Of a DNA stretch of 54,888 nt, positions 33,075-43,813 are shown piece after piece. Both the position numbers and the translations under genes were made by a program. Position 1 is the stretch's first letter. The number at the start of each line of letters is the position of its first letter. Location: the IMG/VR virus record IMGVR_UViG_3300027848_000027, positions 1-54,888 of that record; one strand, given 5' to 3'. The notes under the pieces are model-generated. The model saw only the letters and a program-made list of their open reading frames with translations. It did not search any database and was not told where the DNA came from. This DNA comes from a virus.

Positions 33075-35171
33075 ATGGCCGTTACACCATTATTAAAACC
33101 AATTCAGAATAAGAAGGGAATATTATATACCTTTCAAAGTGCCTTAGAAGACATAGATCTAAAGGTTGCTAATGGTGAGAACAATGTTAGATATTCGAAG
33201 TTCGCATTACTTAGAATTCCAGAATTCGGAACGCCAGATTCATTAGCAACAGATAATAAATTTCAATTTTTAGCACAAGGAGAATCTACTATACTTGAAG
33301 GAGTTAACACAGATCAAAATATTAACCTAGCTCAAAGTTTCCAAAGTTATGCACTTAATATGGAAACATTGCTAATCAGTAGACCTCAATATATGAGAGA
33401 GGCTGAAAGAACCGTATCTGAAAGAGTATTTTGGAAATGGTTAAAGGAAGCAGGTGGTATACGATTCAGAGACGCTAATGCAATTGAAAAGAATGTAGAT
33501 ATTCTAGAATCAGAAAAAAGATTCGTAGAGGAAGCTACTGCAACTAGCACATACAATAGAGTAGTTCAATATGTAGGAGATATCGATGTTGTTAATTCTG
33601 TTAAATCTCCTGAAAATTCATATACTGAAATTTATATTCATGTTCCTACTAATGTAGGTAGCACAACTCATGTATTATTTGAGTCTATTAAGGATGATAA
33701 CTATTATCCTAATATGACTATTGCAAATAATGCTAAGAACCCACTAGATATCGAATATTTATCAGGTAGACATTATTTTGAAACACATCCATTTGGATTA
33801 AATATCAAAGCATATTATGATTTAGATGATGCGAGTGTATATAGTGAAGTATCAGATACATACGGAGGAATACCAGTTCCTGGAAATTGGTTTAATCAAA
33901 CCATAAATAATGCCTATTATACGGATAATGTAGATGGAGAATTTAACGTGGCAGATACAGATTGGATTACTAAACAATCCGGTGTAACGTCAGTTGAGTA
34001 TGCTAGAACTAAACTTGATGGAATCTCTTTAGATTTTAATCTAGATAATTATAAACTAGCTGCAGAAAATCCAGATATTAAAGTATTTTCTCAATTCAAT
34101 GATTATATCGCAAATAAAGATTTTCAATTTAATGCTATCCTAGTTTATTATGATACATTTGATGCAAATGATTTAGATGCAGATGGAAATCCTAATTCAT
34201 TTACGACTAACTTATATGGAGTTATGTTTTTAGATAAAATAGAACAAGCTGGATTAGAATTCCAAATTCCATTTATTACTAAATATAAACCAGATCCACT
34301 TAATAAAGTAAACGGCACAGCTTACTCTTATAAAATGAATCTTAAATTAGATACGTCAGTTGAGAACGTATTAGTTGAAAAATCTATAAACGATTATTCA
34401 ACGTTCTCAATGGATTTATTCACTGATGTATTAACTGAATTTAAAAGAATCCAAACTCGACTTAATGATAAGTTATTTGAGATTGAAGGATTAACTCAAG
34501 AAGTAAGAGATTTAAAAGATTTAATGATTAATTCTGAGGATATTAATGAGCTTAATTTGAGAATATCAAATTTAGAAACATCAATTGTTGAAAACCAAGC
34601 GATATTTAATAACACTGGTGAATTAATGAGAATGATAGAGAATGTAAACGATAAAGTAGTTGACATTACAAACGGAGATGCGAACATCGAAGTTACTTAT
34701 AATACTGATGTTCTTAAAGCAGGGGACGGAATGGTTCTAGATAAGAGAACTCCAAATCGTGTTAAGTTAGAGAATACGAATCAGGATTATAATATATCAA
34801 ATACATCAATTATCAGTATTTTTGATAATAACGTAATTGAGCTTGGAAAATATGCAAATTATATCAGACATGAAAATAATGACAACGTAATCATATTGAT
34901 TCGTGATTTAGAAATATTCATAGACGATTCTAAAATTCCATGGAAAAAGGGTCAAACTTTGAGACTTGTAATAGAAGATGAAATCAATCCTGATGTATAT
35001 GATATCAAGATAAAAACTGATGCTATTAATAAAGCAGGTAACGGAGTATTTGGAACAACAATCGATGTATTCAATGATCTAGATTTCACACCATCTGGAA
35101 ACATGCCAATTTTTGAGATCATCTGTATTAATGCAGAAACTTTACAATTTAAAATAGACAAAATACGATAA
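33075..35171 (+). CDS. Probable baseplate/tail structural protein
   Basis: This 698-residue protein starts MAVTPLLKPIQNKKGILYTFQSALEDID and is acidic and beta-rich over its first 450 residues. A coiled coil follows at about 455-535 (EFKRIQTRLNDKLFEIEGLTQEVRDLKDLM … LNLRISNLETSIVEN), then a C-terminal beta domain of about 150 residues ending MPIFEIICINAETLQFKIDKIR. Coiled coil followed by a C-terminal beta domain is a usual layout for trimeric virion attachment proteins. The next gene starts 4 bases after the stop. Confidence 0.6.
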   Translation: MAVTPLLKPIQNKKGILYTFQSALEDIDLKVANGENNVRYSKFALLRIPEFGTPDSLATDNKFQFLAQGESTILEGVNTDQNINLAQSFQSYALNMETLLISRPQYMREAERTVSERVFWKWLKEAGGIRFRDANAIEKNVDILESEKRFVEEATATSTYNRVVQYVGDIDVVNSVKSPENSYTEIYIHVPTNVGSTTHVLFESIKDDNYYPNMTIANNAKNPLDIEYLSGRHYFETHPFGLNIKAYYDLDDASVYSEVSDTYGGIPVPGNWFNQTINNAYYTDNVDGEFNVADTDWITKQSGVTSVEYARTKLDGISLDFNLDNYKLAAENPDIKVFSQFNDYIANKDFQFNAILVYYDTFDANDLDADGNPNSFTTNLYGVMFLDKIEQAGLEFQIPFITKYKPDPLNKVNGTAYSYKMNLKLDTSVENVLVEKSINDYSTFSMDLFTDVLTEFKRIQTRLNDKLFEIEGLTQEVRDLKDLMINSEDINELNLRISNLETSIVENQAIFNNTGELMRMIENVNDKVVDITNGDANIEVTYNTDVLKAGDGMVLDKRTPNRVKLENTNQDYNISNTSIISIFDNNVIELGKYANYIRHENNDNVIILIRDLEIFIDDSKIPWKKGQTLRLVIEDEINPDVYDIKIKTDAINKAGNGVFGTTIDVFNDLDFTPSGNMPIFEIICINAETLQFKIDKIR

Positions 35172-35175
35172 TATA

Positions 35176-38100
35176 ATGAGTAATACTAAACACACAATAG
35201 ATCAATTACTTAGTAGACTAGTTGTCGATGTAGATAATATGAATGCGTTCATATATAGTCTACAAACAATGTTAGACTCTAAGTCTGAGAATGTAACCAT
35301 CACACAGACTCTTGGCGACGGTACAACTAAGGAAATAAGTGTACCTTCATTTGGGTATATGAAAAGTAAGATCGATAATGTAACTATGAACTTTGAAACT
35401 TTGCTTTCAGCGAATAATGATGTTATTGGTATCAAATCTGCAAACGGAGATGTTAGAAAATTTGAACTTAAGAAAGTATCTAAACTTATTCAAGAGTTAG
35501 AAGAAGTAGCTAATACAAGTGTGGCCATTCCTACTTCTTTCGGAGTAAAGAATAACTGGTTTTTCGAATCATTCTTAAACCCATTATTATTTGTTAGCAT
35601 TGATGTTCAGTCTATATTAACGGATGATATTGATCAATTTCAAGTTAAGAGATTAATTATTAATTCTATCGACGATGATCAAATTGAATTCTTCAGCACT
35701 AATTATCTAAACAATAACACTATTGATTTAGACGAAGCGATATCTACTCTTGAAGAACAAGGTATTGACGTTTTTGAAGATGATAATATAGTTCAAATGG
35801 CAACCGCTGTTAATAGATTCAAAGGATCATTCGATTGTCTTAGAATAATGGAGGAAGATGTTGATCAAGTAATTATTGCAACTGGAAAAACTGTAACTAT
35901 AAACAGACGAAGATATAAATTAAGCACATTAAAATATACAGACGTATTAGATGATATCCAAAATACTAGAATGCTAGCAGAGGGAGACGTTCTAATAACA
36001 GATTTAGATTCAGAATACAGAGTGTTGTCAGTTAATAAAACAGATACCGAAGTAGTTCTTGAGAGAATATTTGGAATTGAGCCAATTACTATTGGAGCCG
36101 ATATTTTAAGAATTAAACCCGTAAGATATAGAGCTCCTGAACTTCATGTAAATGTAGGATTCAATGAAAGAGCAATCATATTCATTAAGCCAGTTAGTAA
36201 AGCTCAAAATTTAACAATTGATGAGTATTCTAATGGATTCGGAGTTTATTCAAATGATTTAACTATTACATTAGAAGATGAAAGCGAATCTACTTTAGAA
36301 AGTTACTATAATAATTTCGTTGCAGATTTTGGAATGATATTATTAAGTGCAGCTAAAGAAAAGAAAATTCCAGCAATCGTTGCAGTTGGCCCGGATGCTC
36401 CAATTGTAGATGCATCTAATTTCAAAGTAGTTCAAATTGATACTCATATTAAAGAGGACGAGGATGAAGTTGAAATTCAAAATCAAGTAGCAGAAAAAGA
36501 GAACCTAAAGGTACGAGTAAAAGAGAATTTAAAACAAATTGATGATCTTAAAGCTCAATTGAATGATACTGATAAATCTCAATCTGAGAAAAACAGAATT
36601 GATAAGAAGATCTCATCGTCTATTAAACAGAAAGCAACGCTTCAATCTCAATTAAGTTCTACAGTTAGAGACTTAACTACTAAATTAAGTACTACTCCTG
36701 CGTTTAATAGATCAGCTAAATATAAAGTAAGAGGATTCTGGCCGATGCCTGAACCTAAGGATAGTAAATTCGGATCACAGGCGGTTGTTCAATTTAAAAT
36801 TAGATATCGATACTTATCTAAGAAGGGAACTGCGCCTAATGCAACTCAAAGTCGTATTAAACAAGCGGATGATACGGATTCAATAGCATTATTTTCTCCT
36901 TGGACTGAGATACTTACTAAATCTAGAACAAAGAAATTAAATGAAACTACTGGATTGTACGAATGGTCAACTGAAGATTTATCTTCCGCTGAATCAGTAA
37001 ATCCTAATCAATTAGATCTTTCAATCAGAAAGGGAGAAACTCTTGAGTTTCAAATTAAATCACTATCTGAAGCAGGATGGCCAGATAACGCAGTTGAATC
37101 TGATTGGTCAATCCCAGTTCAAATACCTTTCCCTGAAGAAATTCAATCTTCTGAGGAAGCTAGTGTTATTTCACAAAGATTATTTGCTGAGGAAGCTAGA
37201 TTAGATTTTGAAGATGAATTAACTTCTCGTGGACTAGATCTACACTTAGGAAGTCAATTTACAACAGGTGAAAGATTCTTTGCACATCAATCTAAGGATA
37301 TTGCCTCAGGATTTTTTACAACCGAAGGAAACATCATAGATTTATTTGAGAAAATTAAAACTCTTGAATTAACAGTTGAATCTTTAGAACAAGCACTTGC
37401 TCTTGATACTGGTATTATTAAAGTATCGGTAGTTGATGATCAAGGTAACGTATCCGAAATTAAAAACGGAGACACCCTTACTCTTTTTGCAGGATATTAC
37501 AGAGATCAAATTAAAGATACTTCTGGAACATCAGTTGTATATAATGATGGTAGAATCATAACCAAACAATATTCTATCTCTATTGAAAACACATCTGCGA
37601 CTAAGTTGGAATTAATTACCCTTCTGAAAGGAGGAATCGAGCAACCAGTATTGGATTCTAATACGGTTGCAAATCCAGATTCAGATTATCACGTAAACAG
37701 AAGATATGATTTAGTACCAATGTCTATTAATTCAGCAGTTGATGCTGATTCTAGAGAATATTACATTCACCCGGCTGGATTCCAGTCACAACAGGTAAAT
37801 AGTCAATTTGTGCATTCTAGATTTAAGAATTACGGATTATCTACTGATATGTATGATTATTACCCACTTGGAGGATTATCATGGGCTACTGGTTCTAATA
37901 ACCAATCAATAACTGCATATGACGGTCAAACAATTGGATCAAAAATAGTTCCATTAAATGGAAATGTTTACGTTCCATTTAGACCAGGAGAAAGTAACAA
38001 TGCTGTTATTCCACATGGTGGAACAAATGCTGACGTATGGATTGGAACTACAAACCTATCTGCGGTTCCACAAGGATTTGGTTATATTACTGAATTCAGT

Positions 38101-38766
38101 ATTCATAAAGATCATCCAGATTTACAGGGACTTTCTGCAGGACTTGATGTAAGTGCACCTGCTTCGTTTGTAAATCGTCAAGATTTATTCGGACCATATG
38201 TTGCCGGAACAAATCAAGAGTATTTACCATTTGCACATGCTCCATTTATTGAAACATCAGTTAATGAACAAACTGGAGTTCTAGGAAACAAGTACAATAT
38301 TCAAGCAAATAGAGAAACTGCATCTGAAGCAACCTCTGCAGCTACATCTAACAATAATGATTTCCCTATTAAATTAGGATTCGCACCGAATGACGAATAC
38401 TTAATAGGTAAATATACATGCGGATCATACTTATATATGTTCCCTAATGACTATAAAGATATATCAGTTGAAGGTAATCACCCTACTCTATCGTCTAAAT
38501 CTATTACTAATGGATCTAATAATGCGTTAAACATTCCAGTTCTATTTCAATATAGATGTTCAGATAAATTATCTTTTATCGGAGGATTTAGAACCAGTGA
38601 GACATTAAAGAATATAAAATATTCAAAGAAGATCGGAATTGACATTTTCATTAAAGATGCGGTACCATTTTCTTTTGATATTGAAGTATCGACTCAATAT
38701 AAAAAGGAAACAACTCTAGATTCACCAATTGTACCATCTAGAGGAGCTGTTCCAGTAACATTCTAA
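35176..38766 (+). CDS. Large tail structural protein with coiled coil and FnIII-like module
   Basis: This 1196-residue protein is a long modular virion protein. A K/E/Q-rich coiled coil lies at about 425-510 (IQNQVAEKENLKVRVKEN … KATLQSQLSSTVRDL). A fibronectin-III-like module follows (about 515-655; KYKVRGFWPMPEP … QFKIRYRYLSKKG … LEFQIKSLSEAGWPDNAVESDWS), as found in tail-tip proteins. The C-terminal 450 residues are beta-rich with an N/G/S-rich central part. It ends 3 bases before the next gene. No enzymatic motif is visible; role in tail tip, baseplate or fibre attachment is inferred from context. Confidence 0.6.
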   Translation: MSNTKHTIDQLLSRLVVDVDNMNAFIYSLQTMLDSKSENVTITQTLGDGTTKEISVPSFGYMKSKIDNVTMNFETLLSANNDVIGIKSANGDVRKFELKKVSKLIQELEEVANTSVAIPTSFGVKNNWFFESFLNPLLFVSIDVQSILTDDIDQFQVKRLIINSIDDDQIEFFSTNYLNNNTIDLDEAISTLEEQGIDVFEDDNIVQMATAVNRFKGSFDCLRIMEEDVDQVIIATGKTVTINRRRYKLSTLKYTDVLDDIQNTRMLAEGDVLITDLDSEYRVLSVNKTDTEVVLERIFGIEPITIGADILRIKPVRYRAPELHVNVGFNERAIIFIKPVSKAQNLTIDEYSNGFGVYSNDLTITLEDESESTLESYYNNFVADFGMILLSAAKEKKIPAIVAVGPDAPIVDASNFKVVQIDTHIKEDEDEVEIQNQVAEKENLKVRVKENLKQIDDLKAQLNDTDKSQSEKNRIDKKISSSIKQKATLQSQLSSTVRDLTTKLSTTPAFNRSAKYKVRGFWPMPEPKDSKFGSQAVVQFKIRYRYLSKKGTAPNATQSRIKQADDTDSIALFSPWTEILTKSRTKKLNETTGLYEWSTEDLSSAESVNPNQLDLSIRKGETLEFQIKSLSEAGWPDNAVESDWSIPVQIPFPEEIQSSEEASVISQRLFAEEARLDFEDELTSRGLDLHLGSQFTTGERFFAHQSKDIASGFFTTEGNIIDLFEKIKTLELTVESLEQALALDTGIIKVSVVDDQGNVSEIKNGDTLTLFAGYYRDQIKDTSGTSVVYNDGRIITKQYSISIENTSATKLELITLLKGGIEQPVLDSNTVANPDSDYHVNRRYDLVPMSINSAVDADSREYYIHPAGFQSQQVNSQFVHSRFKNYGLSTDMYDYYPLGGLSWATGSNNQSITAYDGQTIGSKIVPLNGNVYVPFRPGESNNAVIPHGGTNADVWIGTTNLSAVPQGFGYITEFSIHKDHPDLQGLSAGLDVSAPASFVNRQDLFGPYVAGTNQEYLPFAHAPFIETSVNEQTGVLGNKYNIQANRETASEATSAATSNNNDFPIKLGFAPNDEYLIGKYTCGSYLYMFPNDYKDISVEGNHPTLSSKSITNGSNNALNIPVLFQYRCSDKLSFIGGFRTSETLKNIKYSKKIGIDIFIKDAVPFSFDIEVSTQYKKETTLDSPIVPSRGAVPVTF

Positions 38767-38769
38767 TAA

Positions 38770-41700
38770 ATGGCAAAAACTATAGATTTTCAACAAATAC
38801 TACAAGATGAAGCAAGCTTCCAATTAGTACGTACAAATCCTAAGCTTACTGGTAATGTAAAGTTAACAGTTGATTCAAACGATAAAATGTGGTTGAATTC
38901 AATTGATGTGAATGAAGAATTATCAAAGGCACTTTATAAAAGATTTGCCATTGATCCTACTAAATCTCTTCCTGGAAACATGTTCACATTTTTCGACAAT
39001 GGAACTACTCCTAGTGAGATCGTATTTCAAATGAGCGAATCATTTGATTCTACTAAAACTTCTACTGACTATAAAGATCAATATGATTTTGATCATTATT
39101 TCAGTGGAGTTAACTATTTACCGAGCCGCCGATATGACGAGAAATTATCATACTTCGCTCCGATTTATCTAAGAGAAGACGTACCTGAATATTTTGTAAT
39201 ATTTAAGATTGAAGATCCTTTGAATAGTCCAATTGATCAAATGACTGCTACTTATCCATATGATAAGGAGAATTATATTAAAGAACTATTCAAGAAATCT
39301 ACTATTATTAAAACATTTGATTTACGTAAAACAACTGAAGTTGGAAAATTTCTACGTAAACACGTAAATAGCCTAAAGTATAATCCACTGGAGGTTTCAT
39401 ATGACGAAAATACACTAACTCTATTTACCGGAATATTATACGATTCTGGAGTATTTGGACAAAGGGGAGAAAACCTATATGACTTTTATAAAAAGGCTAA
39501 CCCACTTAAAGCATTCGAAGAATTCATAACTCTTGGATTCGAAAGAAATGGAGTTATTTTTCCAAACATACTTAATATGGAATTCATATTTGATGATGAA
39601 ACATCTGAAATATATGACTTTAATAGATATGTTGGAATGTATGTAAACGCAATAGAATTATCTAAATTTGATGTTGACCTAGATCGAGGATTTGGAGAAA
39701 GAGGAAACTGGGAAAATACACCTAGGTTTAGAAGAGAATATTTTGAATACGAAGATGTAAATCTAGATCAAGCTAATCCTAATGGGGTTATCGTTCCTAT
39801 AACTAACTTAGATTTATATCTATCTGATTTTAAGAACATATTCACTGACAAAGATAATATGTTCTTCAACTATATAACAGACAGATTTGAAAATTTACAT
39901 CTTCCAATCTTAGATGATCCTTATGATATTGATTATGAGGAAGGAAATGAACTTAAGAGTGGTAAGATTAGAATATCTAATACTAACCTAGAATTAGGAG
40001 ACATGTTCGGTCCAGGTAAATCGTTCCTACAAGATAAAGGAGTAGTTGACGGAGATCAAGGATTCTCATATGCATATATCAAGATTGAAACTATGAAGCA
40101 TCTTGATTCATTTAAATTATATCATCCGCATGGAACTAGAACTGATTCAAATGGAAGATATGAATTGATAGAAGGAGCTTCTAATTTCGCATCATTTACT
40201 TCACCTACCGACTCATATTATTTTCACGATATAGATAATGTAAACAGTAATGATACATTCTATTTTAATATAGATGGAACTAAACTTGAAATTGCTAAAT
40301 CTTTAACTGGTTGTATTAATAACATCAGACGTGGAAGCATTAAAGCCTATGCGTTTAATGAATATGTATTTATAAAGTGTAATGTTGCCGGTAATTATGA
40401 TGCGATGTATTCACTGTCATTTGATTCACAATATTTAGATTTTACTGGAGTTACTATAAATGACGTAACTGGAACTAACTTGACTTCTATAATCAATTTT
40501 GAAGGTGGAAGTACAACATCTGGAAATAGATTAATAATAGACTACACTCAGTTTGAGAAAATTAAAACTAGACTCGATGACGTTCTAGTTAAGACTACGA
40601 ATGGATGGTCTAAAATTGATAAAATATCTAGATTTATAGATCCAATCCAAGATAAAAATATAAGTACATTTGAAAATAGAAATGATGCTATCGCAGAATT
40701 CTTTGGAAAAATGTCAATTGCTTTAAAATTAAAAGATTCGCCTAAGTTAGAATCTGGTGATTTTACAATGAAACTTAAGCACCGTCCTGCATTTGGACTT
40801 TTATCATTCTTCCCAATTAAAGATTTCGACTTTGATTTCTATTCTTCGGAATATTTAAATTTTCCACAGGTTGATTTATACGAACACTATCACATACCAC
40901 CATTAATGAAAGAAATTTATAATGGTTTCACATATGATATCTACGGAAACGGAGAGATTGATATAAATGGAGTTACGGCGATTGCACCAGGTCAATATAT
41001 TGTTCCTAGTGGAACAGATGGACCATATGAATATACAGTAATATCTGGAGATGTTATTGTTGAGGCTCGTGGAGATCAAGGATCATCTACTGGGTATTGG
41101 AATGCAGTCGATGATGCAAATGAAGAATTAACAGAATTTCCCGGATTCTTCCTACTTAAAGACCCAGATCGCGTTATTCCTGAAATTACATCTGGTAATC
41201 CTGGGTTTGATTTATATAACAGAAGAGACAAGTACTTAAATGGTATTGCTTCATCTGAGTATGATTTCTACAAAGAAAATACATCTAAAGATTTCGCACT
41301 GAGATCTAAGATACTTCCATATATTACAAAATGGGTTTACCCTGATGGATTAGACTGTAGAAGCAATCCATATAGATTGAATACTGAATTAGTTTTTGGA
41401 TTTAACAATTTTTCACCGGATCATGAAGATGCAACACAGAATCCATCTAATTTTACGCACGAATGGTTCTACATAGAATCTAAGTTTAGATATAACGATG
41501 ATGAGCACATAGTTAAGTTAAACAACTCTTATTTTCCTGAGCCATTTGATTTAACTAAAGCACTAACTGAAAGTGGATATTTCATCGATTACTTTACATA
41601 TACCCCTACTTATTTAAGTAAAGAGGTTGGCCAAACACAAACTCGTTATTCTCCTATACGTAAAAACAATCTAGGAATATACGAGACATTCTTTAAGGGA

Positions 41701-43809
41701 TTTAAGATACGGTTTAAAGATTACATAGATGCCGATAATTTGAATGAAGCAGGTAAGCCTGAATTTAATTTTAATTCTAATAAGTACGATGGATATAAAT
41801 TCACAACTCTTCTTAAACCAATTAAGGAAAATATTAATGATGCATCTGCTCCTATTAGATACCGATTCATAGAACATGAAGAATTTAAATTTGTGATCTT
41901 ATTAATTGAATTAAATATTGGATCAAGTGAATCTATTGACGAATATTGGTCAACTGAGTCAATTGTTGATCCATATTCAGGAGTATCTAATATCCCAACT
42001 GTGTCAACTATATCACCTACTCCTTCTGAACCAATATGCTATTTAGATTCTATTCCAGGAAGTGATGAAATTGCATACAACTCAATAAATGGAGATTATA
42101 GAATAAGCTTTGAAGATATTAATGGGCTTGAAATTTCAAACATGACTCATACTTTATTGTATGCCCTTAAACATAAGAAATTTAATCAACTTGGTGATAA
42201 TTTCTCAAATATCAAGCTTAGTAGTAAATTATGGTTAAGTGCAAGTGGAGTACTTGGAGCATTTAATAGTGATTATGAAATAGATGCTATTAAAAACGTA
42301 AGCATTTCAAATTATCCTTCTAATATAAGTGAAGAGATACATTTTCCAGGAGATGATACATTCATAATAGGATATGATACAGTCATTTTTCAAGATCAAT
42401 TTATCGATGTTATTAACGGACTATCTCCAGTTGGAATAAGTAATTTTATTTCATCTACTCGTGATACAGTATCGTATGTAGATATTTCAGCAATTGGAGG
42501 ATATTCATATGGATTATCAGATAATACTGGTACTCTATTAACATATTTACCATCAGGTATAAGTGAATCACAAGTATCTGCAAATTATGTATTTAAAATA
42601 ATGAAAGGTGGAGAATTATACTTCGAGACATTATTTGAAAAATTATCATTTGGTAAATTTAAAGAAATCACTAATGAGTTAAATCCATTCGTTGAATATG
42701 AAACATATTCTTATAACGGAACAGTATTAACTTCTAAGACTTCTAAGTGGTACACTGAAATACCTAATAGCTCATACGTAGAAAAAGTAGATGCAATAAT
42801 TACTCAGATCGATGATGATAAGCCATCTAATCTAGCATTTAAAAGTGTTGTAGGATTTAGATATGAAAGATCAGCATTAGATAATAGATATGAGATTAAT
42901 AGATACGATGGAGGATTCGTTCCACTATTTAAAGATGTATTCACGTTTAACTCTAAATTTAATTTCGACAAAAATGATATTAATTCATTAGATTTAAGTA
43001 ACACTAGATTTAATATAAATATAGACAGTTTCTTAAAGTTATCAAATTTTAGCCATATTAAAATAGCAAAAACTAAGATTCTAGATCTTGAATCTGATGC
43101 AGAATATGAGCCACGATATGAAATAGCAAATGAGATTGCAATTGGAAGATCCGACTATGACCTATTCAATTCAAACTGGGACTTTGGATTCCACCATAGA
43201 TATCAAAATAAAAAGAGTAAGATTCCAGTTTCTGGAACTCTTAGAATCGAGGAGGATTATTCATTCATAGCTAAGATTATAAACCTTAGAACTAATATTG
43301 AATTGGAAAAATATGATATCGTTAAAGTTAATGAAGTGAATAATGTGAATCTTGATAATTATCAAATTGTATATCAAGACGGAGATACTACAATCAGTGG
43401 AAAAATTAATGTGAAAAATGCTCTAATCTCATACCTATTACAAGATGGGATAGCTGCTAAATTCAATGAGTACCTAATTGCACATCCTGACTATATTGGA
43501 AACTTTGAAACTATCGAAGATTATGTTAAGGAATACATAAACCTTAATATCATTAAGCTGTATGAGATTATAGAGGTAGAGTTTTATACAAAAGAGGATA
43601 AAACACTAGATGAAAAATCATTACTTTCTAATCAAAACGCAATTGAGTTTAAAACACTAGATGATTCTGAACGCTTTGAACAGGGATATAAACTGAACCG
43701 AAACATGAAGATAAATAAACTTGATAGATTTACACTGGGTTTTGAATTTGCGAAAGCAATTAACAGTGGAACACTAGTAAGTCCTAAAATAAAAATTAAA
43801 TTTATATAA
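38770..43809 (+). CDS. Giant (1679-residue) virion structural protein
   Basis: This is the largest gene in the window. The protein begins MAKTIDFQQILQDEASFQLVRTNPKLTGNVKL and is acidic, aromatic-rich (many Y, F, D) and evenly mixed strand/loop throughout, without coiled coils, transmembrane helices or catalytic motifs I can identify. Residues about 95-150 (YDFDHYFSGVNYLPSRRYDEKLSYFAPIYLRED) look like a compact domain. Its size and place between tail proteins suggest a baseplate hub/wedge or long tail-fibre component. It is not a canonical coiled-coil tape measure. Four bases separate it from the fibre gene downstream. Confidence 0.55.
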   Translation: MAKTIDFQQILQDEASFQLVRTNPKLTGNVKLTVDSNDKMWLNSIDVNEELSKALYKRFAIDPTKSLPGNMFTFFDNGTTPSEIVFQMSESFDSTKTSTDYKDQYDFDHYFSGVNYLPSRRYDEKLSYFAPIYLREDVPEYFVIFKIEDPLNSPIDQMTATYPYDKENYIKELFKKSTIIKTFDLRKTTEVGKFLRKHVNSLKYNPLEVSYDENTLTLFTGILYDSGVFGQRGENLYDFYKKANPLKAFEEFITLGFERNGVIFPNILNMEFIFDDETSEIYDFNRYVGMYVNAIELSKFDVDLDRGFGERGNWENTPRFRREYFEYEDVNLDQANPNGVIVPITNLDLYLSDFKNIFTDKDNMFFNYITDRFENLHLPILDDPYDIDYEEGNELKSGKIRISNTNLELGDMFGPGKSFLQDKGVVDGDQGFSYAYIKIETMKHLDSFKLYHPHGTRTDSNGRYELIEGASNFASFTSPTDSYYFHDIDNVNSNDTFYFNIDGTKLEIAKSLTGCINNIRRGSIKAYAFNEYVFIKCNVAGNYDAMYSLSFDSQYLDFTGVTINDVTGTNLTSIINFEGGSTTSGNRLIIDYTQFEKIKTRLDDVLVKTTNGWSKIDKISRFIDPIQDKNISTFENRNDAIAEFFGKMSIALKLKDSPKLESGDFTMKLKHRPAFGLLSFFPIKDFDFDFYSSEYLNFPQVDLYEHYHIPPLMKEIYNGFTYDIYGNGEIDINGVTAIAPGQYIVPSGTDGPYEYTVISGDVIVEARGDQGSSTGYWNAVDDANEELTEFPGFFLLKDPDRVIPEITSGNPGFDLYNRRDKYLNGIASSEYDFYKENTSKDFALRSKILPYITKWVYPDGLDCRSNPYRLNTELVFGFNNFSPDHEDATQNPSNFTHEWFYIESKFRYNDDEHIVKLNNSYFPEPFDLTKALTESGYFIDYFTYTPTYLSKEVGQTQTRYSPIRKNNLGIYETFFKGFKIRFKDYIDADNLNEAGKPEFNFNSNKYDGYKFTTLLKPIKENINDASAPIRYRFIEHEEFKFVILLIELNIGSSESIDEYWSTESIVDPYSGVSNIPTVSTISPTPSEPICYLDSIPGSDEIAYNSINGDYRISFEDINGLEISNMTHTLLYALKHKKFNQLGDNFSNIKLSSKLWLSASGVLGAFNSDYEIDAIKNVSISNYPSNISEEIHFPGDDTFIIGYDTVIFQDQFIDVINGLSPVGISNFISSTRDTVSYVDISAIGGYSYGLSDNTGTLLTYLPSGISESQVSANYVFKIMKGGELYFETLFEKLSFGKFKEITNELNPFVEYETYSYNGTVLTSKTSKWYTEIPNSSYVEKVDAIITQIDDDKPSNLAFKSVVGFRYERSALDNRYEINRYDGGFVPLFKDVFTFNSKFNFDKNDINSLDLSNTRFNINIDSFLKLSNFSHIKIAKTKILDLESDAEYEPRYEIANEIAIGRSDYDLFNSNWDFGFHHRYQNKKSKIPVSGTLRIEEDYSFIAKIINLRTNIELEKYDIVKVNEVNNVNLDNYQIVYQDGDTTISGKINVKNALISYLLQDGIAAKFNEYLIAHPDYIGNFETIEDYVKEYINLNIIKLYEIIEVEFYTKEDKTLDEKSLLSNQNAIEFKTLDDSERFEQGYKLNRNMKINKLDRFTLGFEFAKAINSGTLVSPKIKIKFI

Positions 43810-43813
43810 CAAT